DNA of 64,000 nt from Daucus carota subsp. sativus (taxonomy: Eukaryota > Streptophyta > Magnoliopsida > Apiales > Apiaceae), in assembly GCF_001625215.2 (NCBI RefSeq), contig NC_030381.2:55946714-56010713 (forward strand). The letters run 5' to 3'. A program made the position numbers and the translations under genes. Shown piece by piece: positions 59,701 to 64,000 of this stretch (position 1 is the stretch's first letter; the number at the start of each line of letters is the position of its first letter). The notes beneath the pieces are model-generated. The model saw only the letters and a list, made by a program, of their open reading frames with translations. It was not told the DNA's origin and ran no database searches.

Positions 59701-60622
59701 CCAAGACACTCAAACTCGGATGATTATCACTATCTCCATCGCCATCTCTCAAAACCCTAACACACTTCAAAACACTCTCAAAATCATCCGTCTGCAAATG
59801 TGATGCAGCCATGAATCTCAATGTCTTCGATTTCAATTCCTTCAAACCTAGTGATTCATTAGACCTCTTCACAATCCTCAATCCTTTTTCACACAAATCC
59901 AACGCTTCGTTCATGAGTTTCAAAGCATCAGCAACACTAGAAATTTCATTTTTAGCTAGAATCGTCTTTCCAAATATTAAGTACTGATTCGCTAATGCAC
60001 AATAATTCTCAGCTAATCCAAATAACACGGTTTTCGATCGATTAAGCAACGCAATCGCTATATTGCGATCTGCCACTTCCCAAGCCGTTCGAGACCGTGC
60101 AATATTCAAATTCAATAGAAGCTTACGCTCTTCCGGATCAGAAATTGAAGCTATATCAATACTCGAGATAAGATGAGTAGCTTTCTCGAAACAAGAGCTA
60201 GCGGGATCAAACTTACGAAGATCATGCCAAATCACGCCAGTTTTGTAGAAGAATGAAGCTGACTTGAACGCCGGAGAAGGAATTTCGGTAACATCGGCGG
60301 CGAGAAACAGTAGATCGGCGGATACTTGGCGGAGCTTTGCGTGCTCGTCGTTCAACTTAACGCCTGAAGCGTTGGAGAGATCGACACAGGCGTTCCAGAG
60401 GCGATAACTGAGTTTCCATACGTGGAGCTTCAGTGAGTTGGAGAATGGAGAGAGCGATTTGAGCTGAGTGAGGCTGAGTCGGAGATCATCAGAAGAGAGA
60501 GTCGCTGGTGGCGATTGAGACTCTAGGAGTTTGATTGACGATTCAATCTGCGATAGGAGATGAGATTGAGGATCGCCGGGGCTTGACCGGATCTCAGGCG
60601 ACGATATCTCCGCTATTCTCAT
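56777..60622 (-). CDS. ZIP4: Meiotic TPR protein ZIP4/SPO22
   Basis: Five exons, 60622-59331, 58639-58450, 58341-58309, 58200-57580 and 57421-56777, give 926 residues, the usual size for plant ZIP4. The product is the SPO22/ZIP4 TPR-like protein of the ZMM group, which promotes class I meiotic crossovers on chromosome axes (Arabidopsis At5g48390). Recognisable blocks include [45 protein letters not shown] and [18 protein letters not shown] in exon 1, and [20 protein letters not shown] in exon 2. The 11-codon exon 3 reads [11 protein letters not shown]. Helical TPR-like repeats cover most of the length; there is no enzyme motif. All junctions are GT-AG and in frame, so the gene appears intact. 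The start codon lies about 50 bp from sequence of the inverted-repeat array at 60671-62307. Confidence 0.95.
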
Positions 60623-60670
60623 TGTTACTTTTTTGGTGGGAAATTTGAAATTTTATCAACTTGTGACCGC

Positions 60671-62307
60671 GGTTGGTTATAATCGTTGGCTAAATTAAAC
60701 TTGTAAGAGCATCTCCAACCATTGAACGCCCTTAGCTAAAAGGTGAGTTGGCATACTATAAATAAAAAATTTTAGCCAACAGCTCGAAAAACTCATACTC
60801 CAACCACACCGAGTTGTTGTCTATAATTTTAGCCAACCTCCTATGGATGGCTAAATTTGTCGAACCTCTACAGGTCTGTAAGAAAATCTGTAGGAAGATT
60901 GCACATCATTTATTACCATATTGAACTGATATATTCTATGTTAACAATTTAAAATATTAATAACATACTATTTTTAAATTATAGCCAATCAATATAGTCA
61001 GTACCATTGTAGCAAAATGTCTCACAGGTTCAGCAAATTTTACATAATGTCTTACAGATGCAATTTAGCCAACGATTATAGCCAACGTCGACGTTGGCTA
61101 TAATCGTTGGCTAAATTGCATCTGTAAGACATTATGTAAAATTTGCTGAACCTGTGAGACATTTTGCTACAATGGTACTGACTATATTGATTGGCTATAA
61201 TTTAAAAATAGTATGTTATTAATATTTTAAATTGTTAACATAGAATATATCAGTTCAATATGGTAATAAATGATGTGCAATCTTCCTACAGATTTTCTTA
61301 CAGACCTGTAGAGGTTCGACAAATTTAGCCATCCATAGGAGGTTGGCTAAATTTATAGACAACAGCTCATCATGGTTGGAGTTCAGTTTTTGGAGCTGTT
61401 GGCTAAATCTTTTTATTTTAAGTATGCCAATTCACCTTTTAGCTAAGGGTTTTTGATGGTTGGAGATGGTCGAACCTCTTCTGTAAGAAAATCTGTAGGA
61501 AGATTGTACATCATTTTATTATCATATTAAACTGATATATTCTATTTTAACAATTTAAAATATTAATAACATACTATTTTTAAATTATAGCCAACCAATA
61601 TAGCCAGTACCATTGAAGCAAAATGTCCTACAGGTTCACCAAATTTTACCTAATGTCTTACAGGTCCAATTTAGCCAACGATTATAGCCAACGCCGTTGG
61701 AAATGCTCTAAGACATCAGGTAAAATTTGCTGAAACTGTAAGACATTGTACTTCAATGGTATTTGCTTATATTGGTAGGTTATAATTTAAAAATGGAATG
61801 TTATTAATACTCCCTCCATCCCAAAATACTTGTCACATTTCTATTTTTGTTGGTCAAATTGACTAAGTTTTGACCAAAGATGATAAGCTCATTATTTTAA
61901 AAAACTGAAAATTACATCTTAAAGTAGATTAAAAGTTATTTCCGGTGACATTTTTCATTTATTTTGTCAATTGATAAAATATTAATAAATTTCAGTCAAA
62001 CTTTAGTCAATTTGACCGGCACAAAACCAAATGTGACAAGTATTTTGTGACGGAGGGAGTATTTTAGTTTGTTAAAATAGAATATATCAGTTTAATATGG
62101 TAATAAATGATGTGCAATCATCATACAGATTTCTTAAAGATCTGTAGAGGTTCGACAAATATAGTCATCCATAGGAGGTTGGCTAAAATTATAGACAACA
62201 GGTTCACGTGGTTGGAGTATGATTTTTTCAACAAGTTAGCTAAATTTTTTATATTTGGAATGTCAACTCACTTTTTAGCTATGGGGTTTGTATGGTTGGA
62301 GATGCTC
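60671..62307. mobile_element. Composite inverted-repeat MITE array
   Basis: The outer termini GAGCATCTCCAACCAT (60707) and ATGGTTGGAGATGCTC (ending 62307) are flanked by TAA (60704-60706, 62308-62310), as for Tourist/PIF-Harbinger MITEs. Inside, the same arm of about 370 bp occurs four times in alternating orientation. The first pair meets at a perfect palindrome centred at 61089/61090 (AACGTCGACGTT) and is almost identical for about 270 bp. The second pair, more diverged, meets near 61694. An arm fragment at 60671-60696 lies outside the left TAA. A Stowaway interrupts the last arm. Internal TIR-like ends near 61708 suggest several nested insertions. Confidence 0.75.
61810..62059. mobile_element. 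Stowaway-like MITE within the inverted-repeat array
   Basis: The 250-bp element has termini CTCCCTCCATCCC and GACGGAGGGAG with TA on both sides (61808-61809, 62060-62061). The arms contain AAATACTTGTCACATT and its complement. It splits the fourth arm of the surrounding array, so it is younger than that arm. Confidence 0.85.
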
Positions 62308-62881
62308 TAATTGGGGCTTGGGGGTGCTCCTTCGCAGTCAGAATTTCAGGGACGGATTAATCCGCTTATAATTTATGAGCAGTTGGATGAATATCCATCG
62401 ACCCAAATTATAATCAATTTTTGTATACGTTGAGCATTTTTTAAGCGCTGAATGGAACTTGTCCAGCGTTTTTTAATCGTTAACCTCGTCCAGTGGTTAA
62501 AAAGAGGTGGATGCACTATATTTTTATTATAATCTGAGTCGCTGGATATTCATGCAACGATCCAAAAATCATATGTCCGTTAAGCAAGTCCCTAAAGGTC
62601 ACTTCAACCCATAACTATTATACAGAGCTTTTCAATCATAACTATTATACAGAGCCTTTCAATCAGTTTTAAGTCGGTTGTTTAAATTGTTTCTAACTCG
62701 TTAAAAAATGTCCGCACTTGTATGAAATCAAAAATAAATGAGAAACTGATTTAAATTCAAAATTCTGTTTAAGATATATTTTTATTTAATTTTTTAAAGC
62801 CTCTTTTAAAAAAATTAATCATAATTATTTTTATATGAATTGTTACATTTATAATAAATCATAAGGTATTCATAAGTCAAA

Positions 62882-63989
62882 TCAATATACTTATATAAAG
62901 GAGAAGCGAGGGGCGTGTAGGTGGCGCCTCTCACATCGCTCCGTTCTATTTTTCTATTTTTCTGGAATTTTCGGATGAAAAATATCAAAAATTAGAACTG
63001 CCTTTTTTAGTTTCGGATATATTAGAATTAGAAGTAAGTTTCAGAATCTGATTTTGTTTCAGATTATTTATGGAATATAGCAACTTGAAAGTTTTAATCT
63101 GATTTTGTTTCAGATTATTTAATTATGGGAAAGAGTAGCACACAAGTCTCTCTGCACCTATAAATACCCCCTATAGGTTGTCGGGTTTTGGATCATCTAA
63201 ACACAACTCACTCTCTCTCAATACCACAATCCTAACTCTTTCTGGTGATAGTTCTCTTGCTCGATTTCTAACTCGGTGGTGCCAGGTAGTTATAGACCGC
63301 TATGTGGGAGTCGACAAATCCAAATACGGGATAAGAATATAGTCTTGACATGATATTGATGGATGATATCGATAAATTAACTATTAGTGATGTATGTTTG
63401 TTGGTTATTCTTTTATAATATTTATTTTGTTCATTGGACATATTTGTTGTTGTTAATTTTTTATATGATTTACATTGTACACGGGAAATATTATTCATGC
63501 ATTATCTGTTTGCTCCGTTCAAGCAACTTTTAAGTGAAGACTGTCCATGCAATATTAAAAAAATAAAGGTTGTTATAATGGAGGGTAGTTATAGACCGCT
63601 ATATCACGGATCTAAGTTAGATGTTTTTGTGCACAATCAATCCAAAAAAATCGGAGGAAGGTGATAATGTAAGAACATGATTTCTTTTCAAAAAAAAAAA
63701 CACAAATAAAATTAAAATTCGTCGTGTTTTAAATTGTTAATCACGTGTAGAAATTTATTTTCATTTTTTCACCATGAATTATAGTTCAATATTACAATTT
63801 TATATATTAGTATTGGTATTACATCAAGATTTTTATAATATAAAATTTATTTAATCCTACAAATATTAATTTTTAATCATTAATATATTTTTTATAGACC
63901 GCCATAATATTATTGCATTCTACAAATATTAATATTGAATCATTAATATAATTTTTATAGGCCGCCGCAACGCGCGGCTTCTCAACTAG
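62882..63989 (+). mobile_element. Probable non-autonomous Helitron
   Basis: The right end has a GC-rich hairpin GCCGCCGCAACGCGCGGC (63961-63978) followed by TTCTCAA and CTAG (63986-63989), then T, the Helitron 3' signature. A likely left end is TCAATATACTT at 62882 after an A, leading into AAAGGAGAAGCGAGGGGCG, as in other plant Helitrons I recall. The 1.1-kb body has no Rep/helicase. A TATAAATA box and two copies of GTAGTTATAGACCGCTAT (63288 and 63584) lie within. Confidence 0.6.
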
Positions 63990-64000
63990 TTTATCTAAAT

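Larger units (their letters stand above)
60623..64000. other. ZIP4 upstream region, transposon-derived
   Basis: Beyond a short leader the region is dominated by an inverted-repeat MITE array with a Stowaway inside, followed by a probable Helitron that ends close to the window edge. The segment 62311-62881 is AT-rich and unassigned. No gene was recognised. Confidence 0.65.

Overview
The window is nuclear DNA of a flowering plant, most likely a eudicot. Genes are split by many short GT-AG introns, several proteins carry organelle presequences, spacers are AT-rich, and small plant-type transposons are everywhere (Stowaway, Tourist/PIF-Harbinger-like, hAT, Mutator-like, Helitron, TRIM, SINE). There are no bacterial or viral genes. 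The species cannot be fixed from the sequence alone.

Ten protein genes can be modelled. From left to right: a VOC/glyoxalase-fold protein (minus, 4753-6447); PALE CRESS, a chloroplast ribosome-biogenesis factor, divergent from it (plus, 7076-11884, nine exons); an IBH1-like atypical HLH regulator (plus, 16988-17425); a secreted DUF538 protein (minus, 22935-23435); a serine carboxypeptidase resembling SCPL20 (plus, 33194-37976, 14 exons); a CRM-domain RNA-binding organelle protein (plus, 43583-46363); a PRCC-family protein (minus, 46966-49477); a TlyA/FtsJ-type rRNA methyltransferase (plus, 49738-53052); a rhodanese-like 4A protein (minus, 54169-56342); and the meiotic crossover protein ZIP4/SPO22 (minus, 56777-60622). 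Exon joins were worked out by reading frame, splice dinucleotides and recalled family sequence. The right half (43.5-60.6 kb) is gene-dense; the stretch from 12 to 43 kb holds few genes and many transposons.

The most interesting non-coding locus is at 38578-39121, just after the carboxypeptidase. Two tandem, diverged copies of what looks like an H/ACA box snoRNA each show hairpin - H box - hairpin - ACA, and both stems are kept in both copies. They lie downstream of two site II motifs, a telo-box and a TATA box, the promoter pattern known for plant snoRNA and ribosomal genes.

Repeats are often resolvable to the base, with target-site duplications: two GC-rich hAT elements (18866-19435, 30241-30869), three CAGTG-type hAT elements (24496, 39887, 42073), two Mutator-like elements (32493, 42433), a complete TRIM with primer-binding site (41053-41470), six Stowaways, a head-to-tail Helitron-like array (23.7-26.5 kb) and a 1.6-kb array of alternating inverted repeats that begins less than 100 bp upstream of the ZIP4 start codon.

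Several genes share organelle gene-expression themes (PALE CRESS, CRM protein, TlyA-like methyltransferase), but in a plant genome this is not evidence of an operon. From memory, the CRM, TlyA and rhodanese genes have Arabidopsis counterparts close together on chromosome 3, and the VOC and ZIP4 genes close together on chromosome 5, so the window may preserve ancestral gene order.
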